Shown here: positions 24,301-36,634 of the stretch, one piece after another
How positions within the stretch are numbered: the stretch's first letter is position 1
How the letters are laid out: the number at the start of each line of letters is the position of its first letter
From: Cladocopium goreaui
Taxonomy: Eukaryota > Sar > Dinophyceae > Suessiales > Symbiodiniaceae
DNA length: 64,000 nucleotides
Reading direction: 5' to 3'
Assembly (NCBI GenBank): GCA_947184155.2
Contig: CAMXCT020000392.1
Coordinates: 8,993-72,992 of the forward strand
Made by a program: the position numbers and the translations under genes
Notes under the pieces: model-generated
What the model was told of the DNA's origin: nothing
What the model saw: the letters and a program-made list of their open reading frames with translations, nothing else
The model's database searches: none

Positions 24301-24872
24301 AGATGTCCCCAAAAAATGCAATTATAAAACACGTGATGCTGGTTCGATGATGTTTCCATAATTGTCAGGTTTCCAACTTGTAACTCCCTCTCTCTCCAAC
24401 TTTTAACCATCCGCTCGGATTTTTCTAGGCTTGCTATATGGGGTGTCCATGGGTGTTCGCAATTTTGTACCCTTCAACCAATTCAACCAATCTCGGGAAT
24501 TGTCCATACCGGAGGCCCCAAGGGCCTCAGGGTTGGCGGTGGAAGGACTTGTGTCTTGCGCTGAGTAGAGCAAGAACTCACGCCACTCGCCACCAGGGGC
24601 TATGATGTCACCTGTGTCGCTGTGAAACTGGGATTCTTTAACTGGAAAAAGGTGTGTGTGTGTGTAATATATATATATACATATATGTGTGTGTGTATGT
24701 ATGTAATGTAATGTAATGAAATGTAATATAAATGTAATGTAATGTAATGTAATGTAAATGTAATGTAATGTATATAAATGTAAATGTAAATGCAAATGTA
24801 AATGTAAATGTAAATATAAATATAAATATAAATGTAAATGTAAATGGTAATGTATGTATGTATGTATGTATG

Positions 24873-24903
<31 letters not shown>

Positions 24904-26677
24904 TGTATGTAATGTATGTAATGTATGTAATGTATGTAATGTATGTAATGTATATGTAATGTATGTAATGTATGTAATGTATGTAATGTATGTAATGTAT
25001 GTAATGTATGTAATGTATGTAATGTATGTAATGTATGTAATATGTAATGTATGTAATGTATGTAATGTATGTAATGTATGTAATGTATGTAATGTATGTA
25101 ATGTATGTAATGTATTAATGTATGTAATGTATGTAATGTATGTAATGTATGTAATGTATGTAATGTATGTAATGTATGTAATGTATGTAATGTATGTAAT
25201 GTATGTAATGTATGTAATGTATGTAATGTATGTGTATGGTATGTATGGTATGTATGGTATGTATGGTATGTATGGTATGTATGGTATGTATGGTATGTAT
25301 GTGTATGGTATGTATGGTATGTATGTATGTATGTATGTATGTATGTATGTATGTATGTATGTATGTATGTATGTATGTATGTATGTATGTATGTATGTAT
25401 GTATGTATGTATGTATGTATGTATGTATGTATGTATGTATGTATGTATGTATGTATGTATGTATGTATGTATGTATGTATGTATGTATTCCGCCACTCCT
25501 GGGGATAAGTTCCCTTACCAAGGCTTTTATCTTTCTGGGCATTTGCTGAGGTTTCCCGGAGTTGGCTTCAGGGAACGGTCGCAGGAAAGTTTCACATGCA
25601 CTGGGGAAACTTGTGGTTTCCTCGGATGATTTTCCCTTGAACCAATCCGTTGAGTCAATTTTCCCAGTCCTCAAAGGGAAACCCTGAAACCAGGCGGATC
25701 TATATAGTAATTTTGAATGGAGGCTCGTTGACTCAGCACTGGCAAATTTCAGGAATCAACCCTGAACTTCAGAACCACCAAGAAGATATTTCGCATAGTG
25801 CAGCATTGTGTAACCACCAATAATTCAATGAGCTAGCAGGCTAGCATGAATGGGAAAATCATCTTCCGTGGGAATGGACATGGAAATATCCCTGAATTTC
25901 CCAGTGTAGGATCATCAAATTTCATGAAGCACCAATTTCCACAGGATGTTTTTTTTTACCCATTGCCATGTGAAACTACAAGAGCATAGTCACACCAAGG
26001 AGTTGATCACCAAGTGCCGAGGGGATACACCACTTTCAGTCGCCCCCATATACCGGTTGGACCCACCAAAAATGGGTATCATCCATAGAAATCCAGCTGG
26101 TTCCCAAAAAACATGGTCGGGTTCCGCAGGAATGTCACGGGATCGTAGTGATCTTAGGGGAGCGTAGGCCATTTCAAGATGATTTTGGTGGGCCCGGGGC
26201 CCCCCAACATCACAAAGAACAGACTTGCACAACTCTTAGTAAACATATAATAGTGATAGTGACCATGTATTCAACCATTGATCTGCCCATTTCACTTTCG
26301 CAAATTTATACAGTATATATTAAATGTTCCATTGTATATAATTACTGATAGACAAAAAAAAAAGTAATTCAGTATATACAATATATATATATTAAATATA
26401 TACATATGTAATCATATGAATCACTTTATTGAGTTTTTAGCCTCCCCTTCATTCATCCCGGAGTTTTTTCATGCCGGGCCACCATCCTGCGAGGCCCGTT
26501 CCTCTCAGCCGTGGAAGCCAAGAAAAGATGACGGGTCCGGTGGAACGGCTGTGTTTATATCAGTTTATAGCCATATATATATATATGTGTGTGTAATATA
26601 TATATATATATATTTGTGTGTTATATATATATGTAATATATATATATACTGTGTAACTATATATATGTATGTATATG

Positions 26678-26708
<31 letters not shown>

Positions 26709-29700
26709 CAGTTTTATATCTGTGTGTATGTGTAAAACTATACGGACTATACGGACTATACGTATACTCCGACATCTATATCTATATCCTAGATGATGTA
26801 TTTCATGGATTATGATGCAGCAAATCAGCTTTCGTCCTGCCCAACTCTCAACCAGCTCCGAGGCATGCCCTGCTCATTCAGCAAGCCTTCCACTTCCGCC
26901 TGCGGGCTAAGATTTGTTCATAGTGAATCAAATAATGGTTAATAATCGGTAATAATGGTTAATAATTGTTAATAATTGTTTATAATTGTTAATAGTGGTT
27001 AACAACCTTTAACTATTGTTATTAATGGTGATTAACTGTTATTAATGTTTATTGATGATTATTAACTGTTATTCATGGTTGTTAATAATGGGCATAACTG
27101 GCATAAACATGGGATGTTTACCCCAAAGTTGGGATATCAGGGCCCTACAACTATTGTTGTATAACATATATATATATATATGGATTTATATTTATTTAAC
27201 ATTACACTACCTCAAATAAACTTAGACCTAGAAAAGCAATACCACTAAACAAACATAGACCTAAGGGGGTAGCCTTACCATACACGTGAGCAACGAAAAA
27301 ACAGGCTGCAACTCAGATTTCAGCTAACATAGACCTACAAAATCCAGCCATGTTGGCTATCATGATACAAAACATGGAAAAATGGAGGCATGACAGCTTG
27401 ATTGAAATGCATTTACATACCTGCACTTTGCAACGCAACAGCTGTGAAGACCACAAACGTAGACCTGATCACCTGATTCATACCTGATGTTTGGGAGCAT
27501 TTGGCATTGTGCAAGGTTTCACAGCAAATTTCAATTAAGTCTATGAATGTATATGATGTATATGATATACAGTATATACCAATAACTTATATAACCACTT
27601 AGAAGTGGAACTGCGCCCCAAGTGGTGGATAAACAACAGAAACTGCTTCAAATTGCTGCATGTTTGGGACCTGAAAATGCCTGTCTTTAGCTAAGACCAC
27701 TACAATTCACTGCTAAACAGCGTGCCGTTTCATTTCAGAAGCCAACAGGGCAGCCTCATGAAAATTCGGAGCATCTACAATCATCTACAGTTTCTAAAAA
27801 GGTATCAACCTTCAAAAAGGCTTATTCCACTGAGGTATCACCATGCCCTCTGGGGTTTACCATATTTTACCATGACCAGGTGGTCACCACTGAGCCCAGG
27901 GGCCCAGCCCGGGCCTTGATCTCCGGGAAAGCTCCCTCCAACTGATCCACCCAGGGGAAATCCTCCCGCGACCACCAGGCTCTGGACGTGAGACCTGACC
28001 ACGGCATATCCGGTCATTTCTTAGAGTAGCTATGGAATGCTATGGAAAACGGCCATTTATAAATGATTGATTTATAGATGATTTATATATACATATAGAT
28101 GTTTTATGGATGACGTTTAGGTTTAGATCCTTTATGTATGAATTTGCCTATCAAACATGTTTTCCATAGTTACAGTATGTTAAATTACAAGAAGGTAAAC
28201 CATGATGACAAGAGAAACATCTCTGGAATGAATGGATAGATTGACTCCACTATTGCCGGTCCAGTTGCCATCAAATAGTTGTGTACGTTTCTGTTTGAAA
28301 TTTGCATCCCATCAGCCACTTCCCCATCTAAAAGGTAGTTACGTAAGAAGCATCTCGTCCCACTGATCCACGTAAAGGTCCAGTAATGGAAGATGTTCAT
28401 AACCGATTGGAAATGATTGCCCCAGAAACATTAGTTTAATAAGTTGAATATTGACTATATATATATATATACTGATATATACTGTGTATATATATATATG
28501 TGTGTGTGTGTGGCGAATCTTCCCCAATCGTGGTTGATTTAATAGGGGTACGTATAATTACCCTGTTTCCCCCCCAAAAAAAACGCTGCCGATGTCCCTA
28601 GGTGCCTTTCACGAAGATCGGGCAGCGTTGCCACTCGTCAGCCCACAGCGCTCCGCTGTCAATGGCACGGCGCGCCACCTCACGAGCCTCCGCACGCCTG
28701 GAGCTGATCGTTAGGATGGGATGAAAAAAACAGATGGATTGATATCCTATCATTATCTATCATTGCAATTTCTTAGGAATCAAAGTACCAACAGAAAACC
28801 AATACCATCCAATGCCTATTATATGATGTCCCATCCTCATCCCAGTATTTAGTATATTATACGATCATTAGTAGTTAGTACTATTCATAAACTAGTAAGT
28901 AACTGGAAATGAGTATGCATCAGTTAGTAATATGGTAATGTTAATATCTGCTTCATATCCCAAAGATGGTGATAATTATGATATAAATAGGACACTGAAA
29001 TGTAGTAGGTACTATATAATCATTTAATGGGATACTGATATTTTGAGCACTTAGGTTTTTTCTGTCACATTTTCTCCCACCCTATGGGCAACCATGCCAT
29101 GAATGGGATTCTTTTTTGAGGGCATTCCCCGCAATATAATTTAGAATCCCATTTATGAAACGTATCTTTATCACATTTTATTACTCTGGGATGCAATCAT
29201 AAGGGATGTAAGAAAAATGAACAGGGATAAAGTGGGCAGACCAAAAGTTCAACGAAAATTACACATGATGTCTCCTGGGGTGAAAGCCAAGCGGATGAAG
29301 AAACACGACAGGATGTACGAGTAACATTTGATTCCCAGCGCACGGGCTCATGGAATGTTACAATCTCCAATAATAACTTGGGAGTATAGTCCCCTACAAC
29401 TATCGACCAACAAGGGGTTTTGAAGCCTGGCAATGTGAACCACGTATTAACAAACCAAGCCTGACTATTAATTGGAGCGTTTACCCCCAAAATAGTTCCA
29501 AAACTACTATATAAAAGGACTCCCCGTATTAATAAACTGGGTCATTACTCCTCAATTGGGTAAACATCAACATTTGGGAGTGGTTGAGGCTCCACGACCA
29601 AATGTGGACACCATTTCAACACTGGGTGGATTTCAGGAACATCCACTACAAACCATTGCTATATTAGCGTTTCCTGTAGATAGATTTTAGTGAATCCAAT

Positions 29701-30904
29701 TCTGACACATCTGGGCATGATTGATTACTATAAACGCTATTATTTGCAACTAGTTTTTGTAGATCATGGTAGATCAAACCCAGGGATATCACCACCACCT
29801 GGAGCTTCATTTGAGCAGAAATAAGTGCTCGACTTGAAGACTGTTCGTCTGAGATAAAAGTGCGCGAGCAGCAACCAGGCGGCAAGAAATCAAAAGGACA
29901 CTTTTTGTAAGTGCACTCCTTGCGCGCTCGTTTGCAGGATTGTGCGCGCAGAGTGCGGCCTTGAATCATGTGCGGCCTAGTTGCATCACAAACCGTTCCT
30001 TTACGCAAAAGTTCTCGTTTGCTCAAAAAGTAAGTGCTACGAAACGAAGGTGAGCACAGTTTTTTGCTCGAATGATCCAGGCAGGTTTGAGATCAAGATG
30101 GGACATCTGCCTTCTGGTAATCAAACATGGCTAGCTGGAAAATCTACACACGCCAGCAAAACATCACCCAGAACAAGTGTAGATCTTGCTCTAAACGGTC
30201 CCATGTTTGGTCCAAAAACAAGAAAATCCTAATTGGCCTAACAGTTTCATCCCATATGTCTAGTCCCACTTTGAGTCTCATTTTTTACCAACTGGTCAAC
30301 GTGCCTGTTGGCAGATTCCAGGAAAAGGACCAGCTCCAAATATCCATGGCCACTTTCCGGCACCATGTCGATCACCTCTGGCACGGGTTTTGGAACAGTG
30401 TCTCCGCTGAAAAGGGCCTTGGACATCGAATTGCACCACAAACATAGACGCACAAATATGTGCGTCTATATATATACATATAATTATATATAATATGTAT
30501 ATATTAAATCTATATTTATATATCTGTGTGTGGATTTGTTGGTAGACTATGCGTACATATTTAGCTTTTCATTTACACTGTTAGAATCCTTTGGATATAT
30601 TCAGTCTATCATAGTCTATCCTACTTATATATACTTATATATCATTGATTTCTTCACTTAATCTCACCAATAATAAACCATCCCCCAAATCACCATAATT
30701 TAATAAATAGGTGGTATAAACCTTTCCCCAATGGGTGGTGTATTTTTGTTTTACCCACATCATACCTCGCCCAGCCTGTGCCCGGGTTGCCACACCTGAT
30801 AGTAGTAAGCCTCCGCCTGCGGGTGACGTCCGGCATGGTAGAGCAGAGTGGCCAAGAAGAACAAGCGCTGTGGATCAGTGGCGTCCAGATTCCTTGCACC
30901 AGCA
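21348..30904 (-). CDS. aspartyl/asparaginyl beta-hydroxylase-like protein with TPR-like exon
   Basis: Exons in order on the minus strand are 30796-30904 (ATDPQRLFFLATLLYHAGRH, TPR-like), 30289-30417, 28613-28697 (IDSGALWADEWQRCPIF), 27888-27994 (SRAWWSREDFPWVDQLE), 26853-26899, 24510-24611 (GGEWREFLLYS), about 23951-24028 (FPKTCQLLESL), 23697-23753 (AIAPGTKLTPHC), about 22880-22957 (LTCHMGLVCPEGAKVRVGES), 22473-22535 (CIFFDDSYEHEV), 22085-22279 (WRIVLLIRFWHPEL), about 21782-21876 and 21348-21437 (VREDLY, then TGA). The PGTxxxPHC, CHxGL, FDDSxEHEV and WHPEL blocks occur in the family's order. The family hydroxylates Asp/Asn with Fe(II) and 2-oxoglutarate. The three exons 22535, 22279 and 21876 join in phase. 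A GA donor fits at 23697. The TPR exons may be part of the same protein, as in AspH; that is inferred. Confidence 0.78.
23225..23394 (-). CDS. extra stop-bounded exon inside the AspH span
   Basis: After acceptor TTTTTCAG the frame reads GLFADGIQVSSTKLTTPVHC and goes on to GPWVINPNTRRL, ending in TGA at 23225. It lies between the AspH exons at 23.70 and 22.95 kb. Its HCGP and NTRRL pieces recall the HxGPxNxRL block that should fall exactly here. It could supply that block by alternative splicing, or the likeness may be chance. The sequence alone does not decide. Confidence 0.35.
24655..25489. repeat. layered TATG/TGTAA microsatellite
   Basis: About 830 bp in blocks: tg/ta start, taatg and aaatgt units, a 9-bp unit tgtaatgta repeated some 35 times, a 9-bp unit tgtatggta, then about 170 bp of pure tatg. 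All frames stay open, giving long Tyr/His/Thr or Met/Tyr/Val/Cys frames that are not genes. It lies in the AspH intron upstream of exon 24510-24611. Confidence 0.95.
25490..26852. other. intron of the AspH-like gene
   Basis: Mostly AT-rich; 26560-26720 is a TA-rich microsatellite. A minus GC-rich patch near 26480-26545 (RTRHLFLASTAERNGPRR) might be a skipped exon but lacks a good acceptor. Confidence 0.5.
26900..27887. other. intron, AT-rich
   Basis: The stretch 26930-27080 is a degenerate repeat of ggttaataat and ttaataattg. A ta tract lies near 27165. No exon is seen. Confidence 0.6.
27995..28612. other. intron
   Basis: AT-rich with small ta and tg tracts (28455-28510). It separates the two N-side AspH exons (WADEWQRC and SRAWWSREDF), which are adjacent in the family. 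Confidence 0.55.
28698..30288. other. intron, AT-rich
   Basis: No exon supported. A minus frame at 29664-30026 is open but has no splice-bounded coding character. The stretch 29500-29560 carries ttaataaactggg and attgggtaaac pieces like those of the small inverted-repeat elements elsewhere. Confidence 0.45.
30650..30760. mobile_element. MITE-like element, family B
   Basis: The core (ataaaccatccccc to gggtggtgtat) matches the copies at 16.5 and 46.0 kb but in opposite orientation, while the right tail ttttgttttacccacat is shared in the same orientation. That is what an inverted-repeat element with long arms would show. It lies in the intron just after the TPR-like exon, about 36 bp from the exon end. 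The left end is not sharply defined. Confidence 0.6.
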
Positions 30905-31275
30905 CTGCAAATGCAGTTAAGGCTGGGATGGGGATCTGTGCACCAACATGCATATATATATATGTATTATATATAATATATTATATATTATACAATTATA
31001 TTATATTTATATATATATATTAATAACATTTAATGACTAAGTAACTCACCTACATCTGTCATCAAATATCTTCGCATGTCATATGTGGAGCCTGGGGTGT
31101 TCAGCGTGCGCTTCACAATATATATCTGCACAAAACATTGCAAGATACTTCCTTCAGGTCATTTCAGGTCATTGTATATAGTTGTTAGGAGCTCTCAAGG
31201 CATTATGACAGTATGAGATGTTACATTCTCCCGGACCCTGAGTGAACCAAAAAGAACCCCCCCCCACCATGAATG

Positions 31276-33940
31276 TCAAAATCCGGGCCACACAGAAGCC
31301 TCAAACGCGGGCAAGCCTGCTGTGGTCTGCTGATCTTTCTGCACCCCTGGCAGATATTCCAGGATTCCTTGTGCCCATAGCTCATCGGCAGACATCTTCA
31401 AAACTTCGAGCCGGAAATGTAAGATACATCAAGACATCAGATCATGAAGACTGTTGCCAGATTCAAGTTTTGCCTGTAGTTGTGTCTGGCTGTTGATCAT
31501 GATCAGCGCCTGGTTCCTGGATAATAAGATCCCAATCTTCCCACGATTTCACTGCACACAAGAGGTGATGCTGTGCCGCTATGCAGTTGTCCGCTGCAAC
31601 CATTGGCCAGCGGCGACTGAACAAGTTTGTTACAACTTCATTCGCACTCTTAGATCTCTTAGGTAAACTGTGCAGCATGACTCCTAGTTTCAAATCGGTA
31701 GCAGATATGACCCGTGAACCTGTGTGAAACACTGTGACGCAAACCTGAAATATCCGGAAACGATGTGCAATTGTTTTTGCAGGTTCATCCTCAATATTTG
31801 CTGGCAAATCTTAGCGGAACATCCCGAGCCATTCATCTGTGAGGCTACCAGTTCGCTACCTCCCAAGGTACCCCACACCTGCAACTTGAGGCCCGCACCA
31901 CGTGCGGCCTCACATCGCACCAGCGCATCCTGAAGAGACCCTGGGCCCTGCCTCCATTGCTTGATCTCTTATTATAGCACTGTAAATTCCAACTAAAATT
32001 ACTTTACTTCGTGTGATCCCCACCATGACATTTATACATTTTCTTACTGGCAAATCTTCTGGCATTCTATCTGACATATCTTCTGACATTCTATTTGACA
32101 TTCTATCTGGCATATCTTCTGGCATATGATCTGGCATATCTTCTGGCATATCTTCTGGCATTCTATCTGGCAAATCTTCTGGCATTCTATCTGGCATATC
32201 TTCTGGCACTCTATCTGACATATCTTCTGGCATTCTATCTGGCATATCTTCTGGCATATATTCTGACATATCTTCTGGCATTCTATCTGGCATATCTTCT
32301 GGCATATCTTCTGGCATATATTCTGACATATCTTCTGGCATATCTTCTGGCATATCTTCTGGCATATCTTCTGGCATATCTATCTGGCATATCTTCTGTC
32401 TGGCATATTTTCTGGCATTCTATCTGGCAAATCTTCTGGCATTCTATCTGGCATTCTATCTGGCATATCTTCTGGCATATTATCTGGCATTCTATCTGGC
32501 ATATCTTCTGGCATATATTCTGACATATCTTCGGCATTCTATCTGGCATTCTATTTGGCATTCTATCTGGCATATCTTCTGGCATATCTTCTGACATTCT
32601 TTCTGAATTCTTTCTAACTTTCTTCTGCACATTCTTTGTCCCATATCTTCCTACATGAGGTCCGGCAGGGAACACTTGGCGTGGATACTCGCGGTTGAGG
32701 TCCGGCAGGGAACACTGGGCGTGGATGGTCGTGGTTGAGGTCCGGCAGGGAACACTGGGCGGGATGGTCGTGGTTGAGGTCCGGCAGGGAACACTGGGCG
32801 TGGATGGTCGTGGTTGAGGTCCGGCAGGGAACACTGGGCGTGGATGGTCGTGGTTGAGGTCCGGCAGGGAACACTGGGCGTGGATGGTCGTGGTTGAGGT
32901 CCGGCAGGGAACACTGGGCGTGGGTGGTCGTGGTTGAGGTCCGGCAGAGAACACTGTGGATCGCGGGTCGCAGTTGAGCGAGGACGACGAGGACGACGAG
33001 GACGACGAGGACGACAAGGACGACAAGGATGACAAGGAGGACGAGGAGGAGGACGAGGCAGGAGGAGGCGGAGGAGGAGCAGGAGGAGGAGGCAACTGAC
33101 ATAAAATCTAACAACCCTCACCTGGCAGGTGGGGGAAAAAAGATATCAGGAACATCCTGAAACATCCTGAAACATCCTGAAGCATCCTGAAACATCCTCA
33201 AACATCCTGAATCAATGGAAATCATCCAATGTGCATCTTAGGAACAACATAACAACATAAGAACATCTGGATTAAAAGTATAGCCGCCGCCCCAATCTTC
33301 TCACGTCCAGTTGATTTCGGCAAGGCTCCGTATCGTCCAATAGCTGGCCCAACAGCCTCGCAGTTGCTTCAGCCTTGGGGACATGGCAATACTTCAATGG
33401 TCTCAAAACCCGGTCAGGCCGGGGAATATACAAGCTGCACAAGCTATATGGGTATGGAATAAGCATCAAACATGTTGACATCTATTATAATATATATATA
33501 TATAATTCCACTATATCGGGACATAGATTGATATCAGATTCAATATCACGGGAGATACAACCAACATGATATCTGGCTTCGTCCTCCAAATGGTGGATCT
33601 ATATGGATCTATATGGATCTATGATGATCTATGATTCTATGATCAATGTGTGGCAATTTGATTGGATTTCGGGGCGTGCCCCATTTTTGGACAAACTATG
33701 ACAAACTCGGTTACAGCCATTTTGGCAAAATAAGCGACATGGATGTGTCTGAAAATGAGGTACTGGAACCAACCAAAGAGATCCAAAGAGCCAAAGAGAA
33801 CCAAAGAGCTGATCCATTGGATTGGATGATTTTGGGGTGCCTGATATTTAGATAAACCCAGACCGACCAGCCATGACTGCCAGGCTTGGAAGGTGCACAG
33901 GCTGCTGAGGTCAGTGCGTTCGCTTTGCCCGGATATCTGC
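31276..33940 (-). CDS. four small exons, possibly the N-terminal part of the AspH-like gene
   Basis: Exons on the minus strand are 33868-33940 (GQSERTDLSSLCTFQAWQSW, donor GTCGGT), 33308-33373 (AEATARLLGQLLDDTEPCRN), 31879-31929 (DALVRCEAARGAGLKLQ, with a textbook CTCTTCAG acceptor and CAG|GTGTGG donor), and a frame from 31395 to a stop at 31276 (MSADELWAQGILEYLPG). The last may instead splice at 31345. They lie between the stop of one gene (34261) and the TPR-like exon (30904), so the simplest reading is the start of the TPR/AspH gene. No domain is seen in them, and a separate gene ending at 31276 is possible. Confidence 0.45.
32050..32600. repeat. 12-bp minisatellite (tatcttctggca)
   Basis: Many copies of tatcttctggca mixed with the variants attctatctggc and atattctgac, in 12- and 24-bp steps. 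The period keeps frames open (MPED-type minus frame), giving long spurious frames. It sits in an intron or intergenic stretch on the minus-gene path. Confidence 0.92.
32664..32955. repeat. 40-bp minisatellite
   Basis: About seven tandem copies of a 40-bp unit beginning gaggtccggcagggaacact and ending ggatggtcgtggtt, nearly identical to each other, one of them a base shorter. The homogeneity suggests recent expansion. Open frames through it (CRTSTTTIHAQCSLPDL type) are repeat by-products. Confidence 0.93.
32975..33210. repeat. gacgag-rich and aacatcctga simple repeats
   Basis: The stretch 32975-33090 is a purine-rich gacgacgag and gaggagga run. The stretch 33150-33210 holds six copies of the 10-bp unit aacatcctga. 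Neither is coding. Confidence 0.85.
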
Positions 33941-34260
33941 CTGGCAGGACACGAGCTGTGTCACCAGGACAATCCCACAATGCAGCAGATTAGCGGCTTA
34001 AGCCCCATGAATATTAGTCAATGGGGAGGATTCTCCTCCCAAAAAAGATAGAAAATAGATGAACATAAAAAATACATTAATAAAAGTACTGTATTACAAA
34101 TCATCCAACCAGAAAATCAGACTCATACCGCCATCCACTACCAATGGCGCTCAAAATTGACGGGCCACGGTGGACACAGAATGACATTGTGAATGAGAGC
34201 AGATCTTCCAAAAATATCCAAAAAATGTCACCCTGAAAAATCCAGTCCGACAAGGGTAGC

Positions 34261-35969
34261 TTAAAGCCGCTTCAAACCATTGTCATCTGAATCATCTGCC
34301 ACCGTCTGCCACTCCATTTCCAGACCTGCGATCTTTGCGGCTGCAATGGCTGCCTCCTGGCGCACCTGTTGGGAACCAATGGGAACCCAAATGGGAACCC
34401 ATATGGGAACCCCCCATCCAAATCGATGTGCTTCTTAGGTCTTCCTTATGATAATATGCATATGCTCTTTGAAGCAAATGCTGGCGCTTTACATGCTTTA
34501 CGAATTTTTGTTCATAAGAGGAACTGCCTGGTCCTAGGGGAGTGTCCTTTCTTTGCTTTACGAATCTAAATGGTTTGAAACGTATGATCAAACGCTAAGA
34601 CCCAGGAGAGAGGTTTGGTGACACTTCTCCTACTGTCCTACTGCAGCTGCTGGTCTTGACTCACAAATTGGGCTGCACATGGCTGCACCATGCTGTACCA
34701 TCCTTTCCGTTGTTAGAAACTAAACGAACATGTGAGGTTGAAGCAAGCGTCAAAGCAGTCCCCCTCCAGAAGCCTTGCAAAGGGCATTTCCAAATTTCAT
34801 AGACGATCTGTTGTATTCCTATGCCATGTTTGTCTGCTGGTGTGTTTTGGGGGCATCTCTCTATCACCATCTGTTTTCGGGGCATAGCTGGGCATAGCTG
34901 ACAGCTTTTCCCTGCGCGAATCCACTCATTGTCATTAAAGATTGGCAGGTGCCACTATGGTAGAAGCTCCAGCCGCTGACGATTGGGCAGCGGAAAGATC
35001 TCAAAACCCTGGACAGGGCTATCATCACCCTTTACAATGGCGTAGAAACAACATGAAAAACGTGATTCAGACAGGTGTACTTGAAAATGGGTATACCTGC
35101 GATTGTGGCCATTTACAAAGGAAAATGATGATGAATCGGTGGATTCCAACATATTTCTTCGATCTTGCACCATGGCATTCACTTTGACCAGGCTGTCTCA
35201 AAGTCAGCCCTAGCTAACAGCTCTACCCAACGGAGTGCCTGACATGCTTGGCTTCAAATCAAATGATCTTGACAACTTTTTGCGGTGCAGGGGCTTAATT
35301 TTGGTTGGCAAATGTTGGTAATATGCGTTTTGCAGTTGGGTCCTTCTTGCCAAAACCGACACGGTTCTCCTATTGGTCCATTTCTGATTGGTCGTATATC
35401 ATATCAGGGGTTGGATGGTCGGACCATCACCATCCATCACCTAATTATTCCGACTGACTCCTTGGTATCTCATCTTACGTGCCATCCATGATTCATGCAC
35501 TCATCGTTGCTATCACTTCACCTCAAGATAGACGGTGCCCTGGCTGTTCACAACCTGTGGCAACGAGATTTGTAAAGGAACCAGTGAGACAGCACACGAC
35601 CTCTGCAGCAAATGACATACTCGACCTGCACTGATTTGGCAGTCAATCTTCAAAAACGGATTGTGCCATTGGTGCTTTGATTATAAAATAATAACATTCC
35701 ATAACCCCAGTCCCTTTAATAATAATACTATAATAATACTAAATACCGCCTAGAAACCCTCATTTAGTATTGTATCTATACATTTTGAGAACCATCTGCA
35801 AGATTAGGGATGATGTGGAAGGGATTCGTTTCCTTTCCTGAATCCCCCGCCCCTGGTGGTCCCTCTGGTGGCGCTGTCCACTTCTGCTTCCGAGTGCCCC
35901 GGCCGTGGCCCACCCGGAAGCACCGTCCTTCAGGGCCGTGCAACGGAATCGCTTCATGCCCGACCTCGG
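34261..35969 (-). CDS. 3' part of a gene of unknown function
   Basis: The terminal exon is 34261-34365: after acceptor CCCAACAG it reads VRQEAAIAAAKIAGLEMEWQ, then TVADDSDDNGLKRL and TAA. An upstream exon at about 35825-35969 (acceptor AACGCAG) reads EVGHEAIPLHGPEGRCFRVG, then HGRGTRKQKWTAPPEGPPG. Both are clearly coding-like on the minus strand. The two are placed in one gene only because no stop-bounded exon was found between them. No domain recognised. The GC-rich patch at 34960-35030 reads openly on both strands and was left out. Confidence 0.55.
34366..35824. other. probable intron
   Basis: Mixed composition with short gggaacccatatgg-type repeats at 34370-34410. Candidate coding frames at 34.96-35.03 kb conflict between strands. 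Confidence 0.4.
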
Positions 35970-36634
35970 CTGCGTTTACCGTATGGCTTACCCAACTGTT
36001 GGTAGTGTTGGGGGGCTCAACCACTAGTCATAAGTTAATCACTATTTGAAAGATGACTTTTGGATATTTGGGAGGCGTGGAATCTGGCGGATCTAAGTTC
36101 ATTCACCACTACTGTATTTGGTGTGTTGACCGTCTGCTGATTGCAATGCCAAGCGATTCAACGGTTTTATATTTCAGTATATATTATATATGTATATTAT
36201 GATTCCAATGGGTTCCAGTGCAATGCCAGTCAAGCACCAATTCCAGCATTGAAGATATTGAAGCTCAACGTTCAACCATCCGACACAACAAACTCTGAAG
36301 CTCTGAGGCCTGAGCTGCTCCTGCATGGGAGACTTGACTTCCACCAATTCTCCAATCAGTAACCGTCGGTCAGTGTCCTGAGACTTTCGCGAAACTGGAG
36401 CGATTCAATGCACACACAGCCGTCGCCGCTTGGAAACTGTTCCAGCCCCCCGCAGTGAAACAGCGTACACAACATCCAAAAAGCAGGCCTAGCGCGCAGC
36501 AATTCTCATGACTCTGAGTTTGGAAGGGGAAACTGCAACGACCGCCTTTTCCAATCCTGGATGCCTGTGCTTCTTTGAGCGCAGAGCACACGGCTCTGCC
36601 CTTGGCACCAACACAACTCAGATCCGCCCTGCGA

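Noticed and set aside
24403-25674. Open frame of 423 codons on the minus strand and similar frames
   Set aside because: Two thirds of each is the tatg/tgtaa microsatellite; only the short downstream exon at 24510-24611 is coding, on family evidence.
31910-33114. Several long frames on both strands
   Set aside because: They follow from 12-bp and 40-bp minisatellites.
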